Of a stretch of 64,000 nucleotides of DNA, positions 27,624 to 36,399 are shown piece by piece. The position numbers and the translations under genes were made by a program. The notes below the pieces were generated by a model. It was not told the origin of the DNA, made no database searches, and worked only from the letters and a program-made list of their open reading frames with translations. Source of the DNA: Aureivirga sp. CE67. GTDB taxonomy: Bacteria > Bacteroidota > Bacteroidia > Flavobacteriales > Flavobacteriaceae. Where the stretch lies: contig NZ_JADOTV010000001.1 of the NCBI RefSeq assembly GCF_015767245.1, forward strand, positions 492,798-556,797, written 5' to 3'. Within the stretch, counting starts at the first letter, position 1; the number at the start of each line of letters is the position of its first letter.

Positions 27624-30600
27624 TTAGAAACTGATATCAATTCCAAACATGTAAGATCTTGTAGTTGGGTACGATCCATTATCATAAGCTCCAGGCACTC
27701 TTGTTTCTCCAACTCTATAACTTTCTTCAGTTTGAATTCCAATTTCTGGATCTCCTTCATAGTTTGGAGCATAAGTCCATAAATTTTGTCCTTGAACATA
27801 AACGTTTACTTTACTTAAGTAAGCTTTCTCAACTAATTTTTGAGGAATATTATATGATAATTTTAAAGTTCTTAAACGGATATAAGATCCATCTTGTAAG
27901 AATCTATCAGTTAATTGATTTGAATTTAGTCTTGAGAACTGTGTTGGAGAAGGTAATACTCCAGTATCTCCTGGTTGTCTCCAGTAATTAAATGCAGAAA
28001 GTTGTTGGTTATCAGCAACATTATTACCATCAGACTCTAAACTCCATTTTCTTCCATTTAAAATATAGTTACCATACTTAAAGTAGAAACTTGCAGATAG
28101 TTCAAGACCTTTCCAACTAGCTCTTGTAAATACAGTTCCTGTAAAGTCAGCATTAACAGTTTTTCCATCCAATGCTACTGCATCTTCACCGCTAAATTGA
28201 TCTGTTACATTTCCATCAACATCATAGTATAATGCATGTCCATTTGCTGGGTTAACTCCTGCATATCTTACTAAATAATGAGTATAAATTTCTTGACCTT
28301 CTTCAAGGATTAGACCAGTTTCGTAGTAAGGTTCTCCATCTACTAATTCATTTACTTTAGTATCAGCGAATGCGATGTTACCTCCAACAGTCCAGTTAAT
28401 TCCATTATACCCTCTTAAGATATCTCCTGCTAATTCTAACTCGATACCTTGTGTTTGGATTTCTCCAACGTTTTCCACTCTTGAGTATCTCCCTCCTTCT
28501 GCTGGAAGTGGTACAGTTAATAATAAATCAGAAGTTACAGACTTATAGTAATCTACAACCCCACGTAAACGATTGTTAAATAATCCATATTCTATTGCGA
28601 TATCAGTAATAGCTTTTTGCTCCCACTTTAAATCAGGGTTAGCAACTTGACCTGGTGCAGAAGACGGTTCGTTTGCATAAGAAATATATCCTGTTAAACC
28701 TAAAGAAGCATATCTTCCGATTTGGTCATTTCCTAATGTACCATATGAAGCTCTTAATTTTAAAGCATTAATAACTTTATTATCTTTTAAGAAGTCTTCA
28801 GTATGTAAATTCCAAGCTGCACTTCCTGAGAAGAAAGTACCGAATCTATTTCCTTCACCAAATACTGAAGATCCATCACGTCTTACAGTTGCAGAAGCAA
28901 TATATTTTCCATCATAATCATAATCAACGTTACCTGCTAATGAGAAAGTTCTTTTTTGAGATCTTGTACCTCCAGCTCTATCTGGCTCAGCACCAGCATC
29001 TAAAACATTGATATCATCTTTTGAAAATCCTACAGCTCTTACATTCCAGTTTCTGAAATCATTACTAATATACTCAGTTAAAGCTAAAACACTTAAGTTG
29101 TGTTTTTCATTAAATGTAGTATTGTAACGGATGATATTTTGGAAGTTATATGTAAAAGAATATGATCCTGATTCAGCTTTATTACCTGGTTTTCCTTCTT
29201 CACTTACATATTGAGATAAAATACTTGAAGGGAACATTGAAGACTCACTCTTACGAATATTGTAGTTTGTTCCTAATTTCGGAGTGTATGTTAAGTTTTC
29301 TAAAATTTTAGCTTCAGCAGAAACAGATCCGAATAATCTGATGTACTCATCTTGCTCAGGGTTTTTTCTAATTGCTTCTATAATATTATATCCAGCGTGC
29401 GTTAAGTTATATCTTGGTTCACCTTTCTCATCTAATAAATAGTCTCCATTTTCATCTTCTAAAAATACAGTCTCATATGGATTATATGTTCTTGCAGCAA
29501 CGAAAGGACTCTGTACATTATTTCTATCTCTAAATCCTACTGATTTAGTGTAAGATACTGATGACTTAACATCAAAAGTTAACCAATCTTTAGCATCAAA
29601 GTTTAAGTTCACACGAGCTGTAGTTTTATCGAATCCATCTACACCTCTAATAACTCCTGTATCACTATCATTTTGTAATGAAACAAAATAGCTAGTTTTT
29701 TCAGTACCACCATTTACATTAAATCCTAAAGACTTAACAGTACCATCTCTTAAAATTGTATTTCTCCAATCATGATCGTTAGCTACTAAATCATTCCACT
29801 CAGCTGTTGTAGTAATTCCAGCTCCAACACCAACTCCTAATTCTCTTTCGTATCTTAATTTTTGATCTGCATTCATTAATTCTATTCCACCATCTAATCT
29901 TTCAGTCATACCATACTGTGCTGTTACAGAAAACCTAGCTTCTTGCTCTCTTTTACCACCTTTTGTAGTAATAATTACAACCCCGTTAGATGCACGTGCC
30001 CCATAAATAGCAGCAGCTCCAGCATCTTTTAATACAGACATTGTCTCAATATCAGAGTTGTTAATTAAGTTAAGTGCATTCTCATCAATTGGCACACCAT
30101 CCACAATATATAATGGCTCTTGTCCTGAAGAAATTGATCCAACCCCTCTAATTCTTACGAATGCAGTTTGTCCAGGCTGACCGTTAGCAGCAGTTACGTT
30201 TACCCCTGATGCTTTACCTTGAAGTGCATTTGCAATATTAGTAGTTTGAGCTACTTCTTGAATATCTTGAGCAGAAACTGTAGAAACTCCAGCTGCAGTT
30301 GCTCCTCTTTTTTTCTTAACGTATCCTAAATCTAGTTCATCTAATACGTTTCCGTTCTCTAATGTTACATTGATTGTTGAAGATTCTCCAACTTTAACAC
30401 TTTTATCGTTATATCCAACGTAACTAAAGATTAAAGTTTGACCTTTTTCAACTTTGATAGAGTAATTTCCATCAAAATCAGTTTCAGTACCAGTACTTGT
30501 GCCTTCAATCACAACTGAAGCACTAGGTAATGCTCCATCACCATCTGAAACAGTACCAGTAACAGTCATCTGTTGGGCAAAAACAACATGCCCCACTAAC

Positions 30601-30641
30601 ACTAGTAAAAGTGTTATAATTCCATTAAACTTTGTTTTCAT
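27624..30641 (-). CDS. susC: SusC/RagA family TonB-linked outer-membrane transporter
   Basis: TonB-dependent transporter of 1005 residues. I place the start at the ATG at 30641, where a signal peptide (MKTKFNGIITLLLVLVGHVVFAQ) begins; the frame also contains an ATG at 30671. Domains: carboxypeptidase-regulatory-like N-terminal extension at about 24-105 (VTGTVSDGDGALPSASVVIEG, FDGNYSI), plug domain at about 115-230 (IRGVGSISSGQEPLYIVDGVP, GARASNGVVIITTKGG), then a 22-stranded barrel ending in an aromatic residue. It is the first gene of a four-gene operon with susD and two lipoproteins. It moves oligomeric ligands across the outer membrane using TonB energy. Confidence 0.95.
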   Translation of the reverse strand: MKTKFNGIITLLLVLVGHVVFAQQMTVTGTVSDGDGALPSASVVIEGTSTGTETDFDGNYSIKVEKGQTLIFSYVGYNDKSVKVGESSTINVTLENGNVLDELDLGYVKKKRGATAAGVSTVSAQDIQEVAQTTNIANALQGKASGVNVTAANGQPGQTAFVRIRGVGSISSGQEPLYIVDGVPIDENALNLINNSDIETMSVLKDAGAAAIYGARASNGVVIITTKGGKREQEARFSVTAQYGMTERLDGGIELMNADQKLRYERELGVGVGAGITTTAEWNDLVANDHDWRNTILRDGTVKSLGFNVNGGTEKTSYFVSLQNDSDTGVIRGVDGFDKTTARVNLNFDAKDWLTFDVKSSVSYTKSVGFRDRNNVQSPFVAARTYNPYETVFLEDENGDYLLDEKGEPRYNLTHAGYNIIEAIRKNPEQDEYIRLFGSVSAEAKILENLTYTPKLGTNYNIRKSESSMFPSSILSQYVSEEGKPGNKAESGSYSFTYNFQNIIRYNTTFNEKHNLSVLALTEYISNDFRNWNVRAVGFSKDDINVLDAGAEPDRAGGTRSQKRTFSLAGNVDYDYDGKYIASATVRRDGSSVFGEGNRFGTFFSGSAAWNLHTEDFLKDNKVINALKLRASYGTLGNDQIGRYASLGLTGYISYANEPSSAPGQVANPDLKWEQKAITDIAIEYGLFNNRLRGVVDYYKSVTSDLLLTVPLPAEGGRYSRVENVGEIQTQGIELELAGDILRGYNGINWTVGGNIAFADTKVNELVDGEPYYETGLILEEGQEIYTHYLVRYAGVNPANGHALYYDVDGNVTDQFSGEDAVALDGKTVNADFTGTVFTRASWKGLELSASFYFKYGNYILNGRKWSLESDGNNVADNQQLSAFNYWRQPGDTGVLPSPTQFSRLNSNQLTDRFLQDGSYIRLRTLKLSYNIPQKLVEKAYLSKVNVYVQGQNLWTYAPNYEGDPEIGIQTEESYRVGETRVPGAYDNGSYPTTRSYMFGIDISF

Positions 30642-31017
30642 TATATAATTATTTGAATTAATTAGTGCCAAAAATCTTAAATAATACTTAAAATTCCAAC
30701 TTTTTAGTTAAAAAAAAGTAAATATATTTTAAATTAAAGTTAATATATAGAGATTTTGATAGTAGATTTTTCAATTTTAATCAAAAAAACTCAACCCACC
30801 ATAAATATAATTCAATTATATTTACTTTATTCCTTAATTTTTTAAATGATATCTAAATATGATTCATAAATAATTTTTATTTACAATTTATTAACACAAT
30901 CAGGATATATACTTTAATTAGAATAGTTCTAAATATTAAGAGACTCGCTAAAAGATTAGGTTTTAAAAGCCTTTAACAACTTCTTATTTTTCTAAAAAGT
31001 TATCATAACTTTGTTGT
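30642..31017. other. Divergent promoter region between susC and rarA
   Basis: AT-rich. On the minus strand, GATTTTTG at 30669-30676 is a possible imperfect -7 element for susC. On the plus strand, TAACTTTG at 31006-31013 serves rarA. No regulator site, RNA gene or repeat is visible in the middle. Confidence 0.45.
31006..31013 (+). promoter_or_regulatory. -7 promoter element of rarA
   Basis: TAACTTTG is a perfect TAnnTTTG match ending four bases before the rarA ATG at 31018. The transcript is therefore predicted to be leaderless or nearly so. The -33 position lacks a clear TTTG. Confidence 0.6.
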
Positions 31018-32295
31018 ATGGAAAAACCGTTAGCAGAAAGACTTCGACCTAAATCATTGGCTGATTTTTTTAGTCAAAATCACCTTGTAGGAGAAAAAGC
31101 TCCTTTAAAAATTCAGATAGAGAATGGAATTATACCTTCCATGATTTTTTGGGGTCCTCCAGGTGTTGGAAAGACAACTTTGGCTACAATTATTTCGAAT
31201 ACGACAGATCGTCCATTTTTTTCTCTAAGCGCTATAAATTCTGGGGTAAAAGAAGTACGAGAAGTAATTGAAAATGCAAAAAGAGAAAAAGGACTTTTTA
31301 CTACTAAAAACCCTATTTTATTTATTGACGAAATTCATCGATTTAGTAAATCGCAGCAAGATTCTCTTTTGGGAGCTGTAGAACGAGGATGGATTACTTT
31401 GATTGGTGCTACCACAGAAAATCCGAGTTTTGAAGTAATTCCCGCTTTACTTTCCAGGTGTCAAGTGTATGTTTTGAATCCTTTTGAGAAAAAAGATTTA
31501 GTCTCTCTTCTTGAAAAAGCAATCTCTGAAGATATTATTCTCTCTAAAAAGAAAATTAATCTGATAGAAACAGAAGCTCTATTAGAAATTTCTGGAGGAG
31601 ATGCTAGAAAACTTTTAAACACTTTTGAATTAGTAATTCTTTCTGAAAACAAGGAAGAAGTAGAGATTACTAATAAAATGGTTTTAGAAAAAGTTCAAAA
31701 AAATAATGTTCGCTATGATAAAACTGGTGAACAACATTATGATATTATTTCTGCTTTCATCAAATCTATTCGTGGAAGTGATCCGAATGGAGCGGTTTAT
31801 TGGTTAGCTAGAATGATTGAAGGTGGTGAAGATCCAAAATTTATTGCTCGTCGAATGATAATAGCCGCATCTGAGGATATTGGAAATGCAAATCCAACTG
31901 CTTTGATTATGGCAAATAATACTTTTCAGGCAGTAAATGTGGTTGGAATGCCAGAGTCTAGAATTATTTTAAGTCAGTGCGCTACTTATCTTGCTTCTTC
32001 TGCGAAAAGTAATTCATCTTATGCTGCAATTAATTCTGCACAACAAATTGTAAAGAAAACTGGTGATTTGGCTGTTCCACTACATTTGAGAAATGCACCG
32101 ACAAAATTAATGAAGGATTTAAATTATGGGCAAGATTATAAATATGCGCATGATTATGAAGGGAATTTTGTAGCACAAGAATTTTTACCAAAAGAATTAT
32201 CGAATACGAAAATTTATGAACCAAGTAGAAATCCTAGAGAAGATGGATTGAGAAATTACTTGAAAAGTAAATGGAAATCGAAATATAATTACTAA
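31018..32295 (+). CDS. rarA: Replication-associated recombination protein A (AAA+ ATPase)
   Basis: Cytoplasmic ATPase of 425 residues of the RarA/MgsA/WRNIP1 family, which works at stalled replication forks. It has the family N-terminus ([20 protein letters not shown]), Walker [10 protein letters not shown] (46-54), Walker [10 protein letters not shown] (101-109), sensor 1 GATTENPSF, an arginine-finger segment LSRCQVY, and a C-terminal tetramerisation domain ([33 protein letters not shown]). The length is normal. It is monocistronic; directly after its stop come the repeats described at 32300-32566. Confidence 0.95.
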   Translation: MEKPLAERLRPKSLADFFSQNHLVGEKAPLKIQIENGIIPSMIFWGPPGVGKTTLATIISNTTDRPFFSLSAINSGVKEVREVIENAKREKGLFTTKNPILFIDEIHRFSKSQQDSLLGAVERGWITLIGATTENPSFEVIPALLSRCQVYVLNPFEKKDLVSLLEKAISEDIILSKKKINLIETEALLEISGGDARKLLNTFELVILSENKEEVEITNKMVLEKVQKNNVRYDKTGEQHYDIISAFIKSIRGSDPNGAVYWLARMIEGGEDPKFIARRMIIAASEDIGNANPTALIMANNTFQAVNVVGMPESRIILSQCATYLASSAKSNSSYAAINSAQQIVKKTGDLAVPLHLRNAPTKLMKDLNYGQDYKYAHDYEGNFVAQEFLPKELSNTKIYEPSRNPREDGLRNYLKSKWKSKYNY

Positions 32296-32299
32296 TCTC

Positions 32300-32476
32300 T
32301 ATGGCTTAGGGATTGGAATGGAAAGCTTTTGCTTTAAATAAAATTAGAAAATATTGGCAAACGGAGGCGACCTAAGAAGCCCACGTATTGCTTAGATTTT
32401 CTTTTTATTTGGAGCAAAACTTGAAATGGAAAGCCCGACTTTTTTCCTTTTCTGAAAAAGGAAAAAAAGGAAGCTC
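32300..32476 (-). repeat. Composite repeat element B, copy 1 (with nested hairpin insert)
   Basis: On the minus strand this reads GAGCTTCC, a variable hairpin, GTCGGGCTTTCC, a large variable stem, CATTCCAATCCCTAAGCCA. The constant parts match copies at 37874-37965 and 48072-48200. The second stem here is much longer (TTTTGCT...AAATAAAA pairing with TTTTATTT...AGCAAAA) and contains a further AGAAAAT/ATTTTCT stem. It is non-coding and lies between convergent genes. Confidence 0.75.
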
Positions 32477-32531
32477 TTAATATTAAATATTATCATGATT
32501 AAAATCTTGTAAGAATATTTTATGTAATTTA

Positions 32532-32566
32532 AAACACACCCCTAGCCCCCCTCAAGAGGGGAACTT
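32532..32566 (+). repeat. Short palindromic repeat A, copy 1
   Basis: ACACACCCCTAG followed by a CCCC...GAGGGG hairpin and AACTT. It is one of six copies in the window and belongs to the TAG variant that accompanies element B. It lies 55 bases from B copy 1 in the same relative polarity as in copies 2 and 3. Confidence 0.85.
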
Positions 32567-32610
32567 AATAATCTCTATATTTTATACAAAATCAAATGTG
32601 ATAGTATCTA

Positions 32611-34008
32611 TTATTTATCTTTATTTTTTCCGTCAATTATGAAATTCATTCCGAACTGTAATCCAAGTTGGTTGGATTTATAAATGTTTGCAACTTCTAG
32701 CACATTATCAAAAATTCCATACATCTGGAAAAGTCCGAACTTAGCGGAAAGTCCAATTCCGACATTTGTATATGAATAAGAATCTACGGTATAAGTGATT
32801 TTCGAATATAAATTTCGGAAAAGTCTTCGCGAATAAAAAGCAGTCAATGCCAATCTTGGTTTCTTCGGTCTGAAGACTGTATAAATCTGTCCACCAACTT
32901 CTTCTCGATATTCGATGTCATCAATCGTGTTGTAGCAACCACATTTTTCCATAATATGAAAACGATAAGATGCAGAAGCATTTAACTTCAATGGCCTCAT
33001 GGTTGTATAGCTTGAATAAATGGTATCTCGCGGAATACTTTCATCAAAATCATCTTCTAGCTGTTGCCAATAATCTAGTGGTTCGTCTGGATTGAATTGA
33101 AAATCGATTCCTTGAGTTGAAAAATCACCATCGGCGATATATGATTTATTATGCACTGAATTATTTACAAATCCAAGATCTTGGAAACTTCCAGTAACTC
33201 GCCACTGATCTGTAACATCATAAGTAAAACCTCCATCAAGACCTAAACCAAGACCTCCACCAAAAAATGTGTTTCGGACATAATCACCTGCTGTCGGATC
33301 TGCATCATTATCATTATAAATAATTCCTGATGTTTGTAATTTGATATAAACATCTTCAAAATTGTGCGAATAATAATTATCTGTTCCTTGAGAAGTATAA
33401 TAAGTTCCTCGACTATTTGTCAATTTTATATTTGCTGCACTTGAGTATAATTTCAATCTTCCTCCTAGCGTCAATTTTTCATTCACTTTTTTGGCTGCAC
33501 CAAAATGTAAAACTCCAAGTAATTCTCCTTTAACGGTTATATCTCCTAGATTGTATCTTTTGTCTAAAATAGAAGTTCCTTCAAAGAAAAAATGTACTGC
33601 ATCTTCTGGATAATGCATAAATACATCTAGCTCTTGATAAATTCCGGCACTTAGGTATATTTTTGACTTCGGAAGGTGAAAACCAACATTAATAATATCC
33701 ATTTGTTGATTTATCTCGAAATAGTCATTTTTATCCAAATCATAGGCAATTTCTCTCAATTTCTCAACAAAATCAGTATTATTTTTAGAAAAAACGTCAT
33801 ATATTGATACATTTTTTAAACCTACATTTGTATAAATTCCGGACAAGGCCGGAAAACCAATATGGTATTTATATTCTGGAATTATGGATGGATTTAAAAG
33901 CTGTGATTGTGGAATTGCTCTAAAATCATATAACACACTTTTTTGCTGTGCAATCAGTTTAGAAACACTAAACAATATAATTGCTAAAACTAAAATATCC
34001 TTTCTCAT
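32611..34008 (-). CDS. Outer-membrane beta-barrel protein, DUF5723-like
   Basis: Exported protein of 465 residues with signal peptide MRKDILVLAIILFSVSKLIAQ. The rest is rich in amphipathic strands of outer-membrane porin type (KIYLSAGIYQELDVFMHYP, KLTLGGRLKLYSSAANIKL) with an LNPSIIPEYKYHIGFP N-terminus like that of Bacteroidota DUF5723 or PorP-like barrels. The assignment to DUF5723 is from memory of the family and not certain. It follows the lipoprotein gene at 34010 with a one-base gap, so the two are co-transcribed and may work together. Function unknown. Confidence 0.8.
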   Translation of the reverse strand: MRKDILVLAIILFSVSKLIAQQKSVLYDFRAIPQSQLLNPSIIPEYKYHIGFPALSGIYTNVGLKNVSIYDVFSKNNTDFVEKLREIAYDLDKNDYFEINQQMDIINVGFHLPKSKIYLSAGIYQELDVFMHYPEDAVHFFFEGTSILDKRYNLGDITVKGELLGVLHFGAAKKVNEKLTLGGRLKLYSSAANIKLTNSRGTYYTSQGTDNYYSHNFEDVYIKLQTSGIIYNDNDADPTAGDYVRNTFFGGGLGLGLDGGFTYDVTDQWRVTGSFQDLGFVNNSVHNKSYIADGDFSTQGIDFQFNPDEPLDYWQQLEDDFDESIPRDTIYSSYTTMRPLKLNASASYRFHIMEKCGCYNTIDDIEYREEVGGQIYTVFRPKKPRLALTAFYSRRLFRNLYSKITYTVDSYSYTNVGIGLSAKFGLFQMYGIFDNVLEVANIYKSNQLGLQFGMNFIIDGKNKDK

Positions 34009-34009
34009 T

Positions 34010-34540
34010 TTAGTGAATATTTAGGTGAAAAATTCCTGAAGATTCGAAGTGTAAAAACATGTCTTCTGTAAAATCATCACTATCTTTCTGAGAAGTAAGC
34101 TCGATCACAATTTCTCTAGAATCTTTTAAAGCATCAATTCCTTCATCTTCTATTGTGTGAATAAACATTTCTTCCTTGCCAGAAGGAGCAAGTAAAGGAC
34201 CTACTTGATAAATTCTTTCTCCTGCATCATTTTTGAAGAAAATATTTACCAAAGTATTATAATTAAATCTGTTATTAATTGTGAATTGTAAATCTAATTT
34301 GACTAAATGCTTTTGTACGAATTCTTGTTCAAAAACATCAAATCGAGTACTGTCTTTTGCAGATACAACTTCCAAATCTTGGTACTCTGTAAAATCGATT
34401 CCTTTTAATGTAAAATGAACAATTGATAATTTATTTTGGGTTAAAAACTCTGCATCATCTGCTTGATCAAAATCAAGACTATCCGTACATGAAAAAAGCA
34501 AAATGGAAATCATTCCAAATACAAACAACCATTTTTTCAT
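34010..34540 (-). CDS. Small lipoprotein of unknown function
   Basis: Lipoprotein of 176 residues with lipobox LLFSC (Cys18). The mature part is a single beta-rich domain with acidic patches. I do not recognise the family. Directly upstream of, and nearly abutting, the outer-membrane barrel gene at 32611, which suggests a barrel and lipoprotein partnership. The region upstream (34541-34802) is AT-rich; GATTTTTGTACCC on the minus strand near 34690 may be part of its promoter, but the match to the -7 consensus is imperfect. Confidence 0.78.
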   Translation of the reverse strand: MKKWLFVFGMISILLFSCTDSLDFDQADDAEFLTQNKLSIVHFTLKGIDFTEYQDLEVVSAKDSTRFDVFEQEFVQKHLVKLDLQFTINNRFNYNTLVNIFFKNDAGERIYQVGPLLAPSGKEEMFIHTIEDEGIDALKDSREIVIELTSQKDSDDFTEDMFLHFESSGIFHLNIH

Positions 34541-34802
34541 ATTCTAATGTTTTTAATTAATCTTAACTACTATTTAAAACAATAAAAATTAATTTTTATT
34601 ATATAATTATGTTATTTTAATCGAAATAATTTATTTTTAAAATCAATATTTTAATTATTAATTTTAATTTGAAATATCGTTAAAATTAGGGTACAAAAAT
34701 CCTACTGACACGATTCTCTTGATCGTCCAGCAAGTTTAAAATTCTATATAAATATTACGTAAATTACTTATTTACAAAACATTAAATAAGAACAACTTTG
34801 AA

Positions 34803-35483
34803 TTAAAGTATTGAAAATAAATCTTTTAATTCATGAATTTGAGTAATTCCTTTTTCAGTTGTGTCTCTATTAAAGTTACAAAAAATTGTTTGCATTCCGA
34901 CATTTTTTGCTCCTAAAATATCCGTCTGTAAATTATCTCCAATCATCATCGAATTTTCAACTTCTGCTCCCGCTTTTTCCAAAGCAAATTTGAAGATTTC
35001 AGGATTTGGTTTATTCACACCAACACATTCGGAAGTTACAATCACATCAAAGTAAGATTCAAGTTTAGAATTCTTGATTTTTTTATTCTGAACTACCTTA
35101 AATCCATTCGTAATGATGTGTAAAGTATATTTTTCTTTTAAGTAGTTTAAAACCTCATGTGTGTTTTCAAATAACTGATCAAACTCAGCTAATTTCTCCA
35201 AATATTCTTCTCCTAAAAAAAGAATTTTATCATCTTGTATTTCATAATTCAAAGCATCAAAAGTATCTTTTAATCTACCATATTTCAAAGCTTCTTTTGT
35301 TACTTCATGTTTAGCATATTTCTGCCAATATTCATGATTTATCGGTCTGTAGAATTTCAAAAATTCTTCTACATCAATACTCGTATTTTCTTTTAAAATA
35401 GCTTCCAAAGCAAGATCTGAATTTGTTTCAAAATCCCACAAAGTATGGTCTAAATCAAAAAAAATGTGTTTTATATTATTCAT
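34803..35483 (-). CDS. yjjG: YjjG-family HAD nucleotidase
   Basis: Cytoplasmic HAD-superfamily phosphatase of 226 residues. Motif I is FFDLDHTLWDF with nucleophile Asp10 and Asp12, and the D-H-T-L-W signature is typical of the YjjG noncanonical pyrimidine nucleotidase group. Motif II is the Thr of LHIITNGF, motif III the Lys of GVNKPNPEIF, and motif IV is MIGDNLQTDILGA. A helical cap lies between motifs I and II. YjjG removes phosphate from noncanonical pyrimidine nucleotides, a house-cleaning role. It is the third gene of a minus-strand run, 34 bases after the acyltransferase-like gene. Confidence 0.9.
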   Translation of the reverse strand: MNNIKHIFFDLDHTLWDFETNSDLALEAILKENTSIDVEEFLKFYRPINHEYWQKYAKHEVTKEALKYGRLKDTFDALNYEIQDDKILFLGEEYLEKLAEFDQLFENTHEVLNYLKEKYTLHIITNGFKVVQNKKIKNSKLESYFDVIVTSECVGVNKPNPEIFKFALEKAGAEVENSMMIGDNLQTDILGAKNVGMQTIFCNFNRDTTEKGITQIHELKDLFSIL

Positions 35484-35517
35484 CTATCGTGTTTTAATCT
35501 CTATTGAAAAAAGTATT

Positions 35518-36399
35518 TTATTTAATCTTAGAAAGCATTCCTGATTTAAATAAAGTATAATGCGTTTCTTCGGCACCAAAACTATTAAAAAAATCAGCGA
35601 TACTAGGAATATTAGATCCTCCAAAATCAAAAAACAACTCTTTTCCTATATGTTTTCTAACGACAGAATCTAACAAAAAAGTATTTGCTCCATTCTTACG
35701 ATTATTGAAATCTGTAGCTGTAATCAGTGTTGTGACTTTATTTTTATGCAGTAAAAAGAAGCCAATTGCCACGATATTAAACGATTCATCTTCTACAGTG
35801 TACAATTCTCCTAAATTATTTTCAAGACAAAATTTTATTATTTTTTTAAGATTTTCATAGTCTGCATCTTGAATATTAGAAACTCTTCCTCCAATATTTT
35901 CTCGAAACATCTTTATCAAATCTTCCATATTTCCTTTCTGAGAGAAGTTTAAATGTGAATTTACAGCTCTTTTCATGTCTTTTCTTCTTCCCTTATTATA
36001 ACGTTTAGAAATAACCTCATAAGACTCTCTCAAGTCGATTAAAGAAATATTCCCAAGACTTCCTTCCAGGACATTATCTGAATTCAAACGAAACTCCGAA
36101 AAAAGATATTTTTTAGAAACATATTCCAGAAGCTCTTTCTCTACTTCTTTATTCTTTTTCAAATAAAAAATTCCTAGTTCTAAAACCCAAAAAGGATGGT
36201 ACACATATTTGATTCCATATTTCTTACGAATTGGCAATGGCATCACAACTTCATAATCTCCATACACCAAAACTTCCCAATTTTCTGCAACAATATCTAA
36301 ATACCAACTAAAAGCATACAATCTTGAATTTTCTGCTTTTTCAATGCAATTATTATATTTTTCTAAATTAAGATCTTTCTTATTGAATCTTTTTATCAT
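35518..36399 (-). CDS. FemAB/GNAT-like acyltransferase
   Basis: Cytoplasmic protein of 293 residues with no signal peptide or membrane segment. The layout is that of two GNAT-like folds as in FemAB-type aminoacyl or acyl transferases: an N-terminal part (RLYAFSWYLDIVAENWEVLVYGDYEVVMPLP in pieces, then KYGIKYVYHPFW) and a C-terminal part (ELYTVEDESFNIVAIGFFLLHKNKVTTL, then FDFGGSNIPSIADFFNSFGA). Substrate unknown. Its start overlaps the 3' end of the polysaccharide deacetylase gene by 20 bases, so translation is probably coupled. The pairing suggests a role in modifying a surface glycan or peptidoglycan. Confidence 0.75.
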   Translation of the reverse strand: MIKRFNKKDLNLEKYNNCIEKAENSRLYAFSWYLDIVAENWEVLVYGDYEVVMPLPIRKKYGIKYVYHPFWVLELGIFYLKKNKEVEKELLEYVSKKYLFSEFRLNSDNVLEGSLGNISLIDLRESYEVISKRYNKGRRKDMKRAVNSHLNFSQKGNMEDLIKMFRENIGGRVSNIQDADYENLKKIIKFCLENNLGELYTVEDESFNIVAIGFFLLHKNKVTTLITATDFNNRKNGANTFLLDSVVRKHIGKELFFDFGGSNIPSIADFFNSFGAEETHYTLFKSGMLSKIK

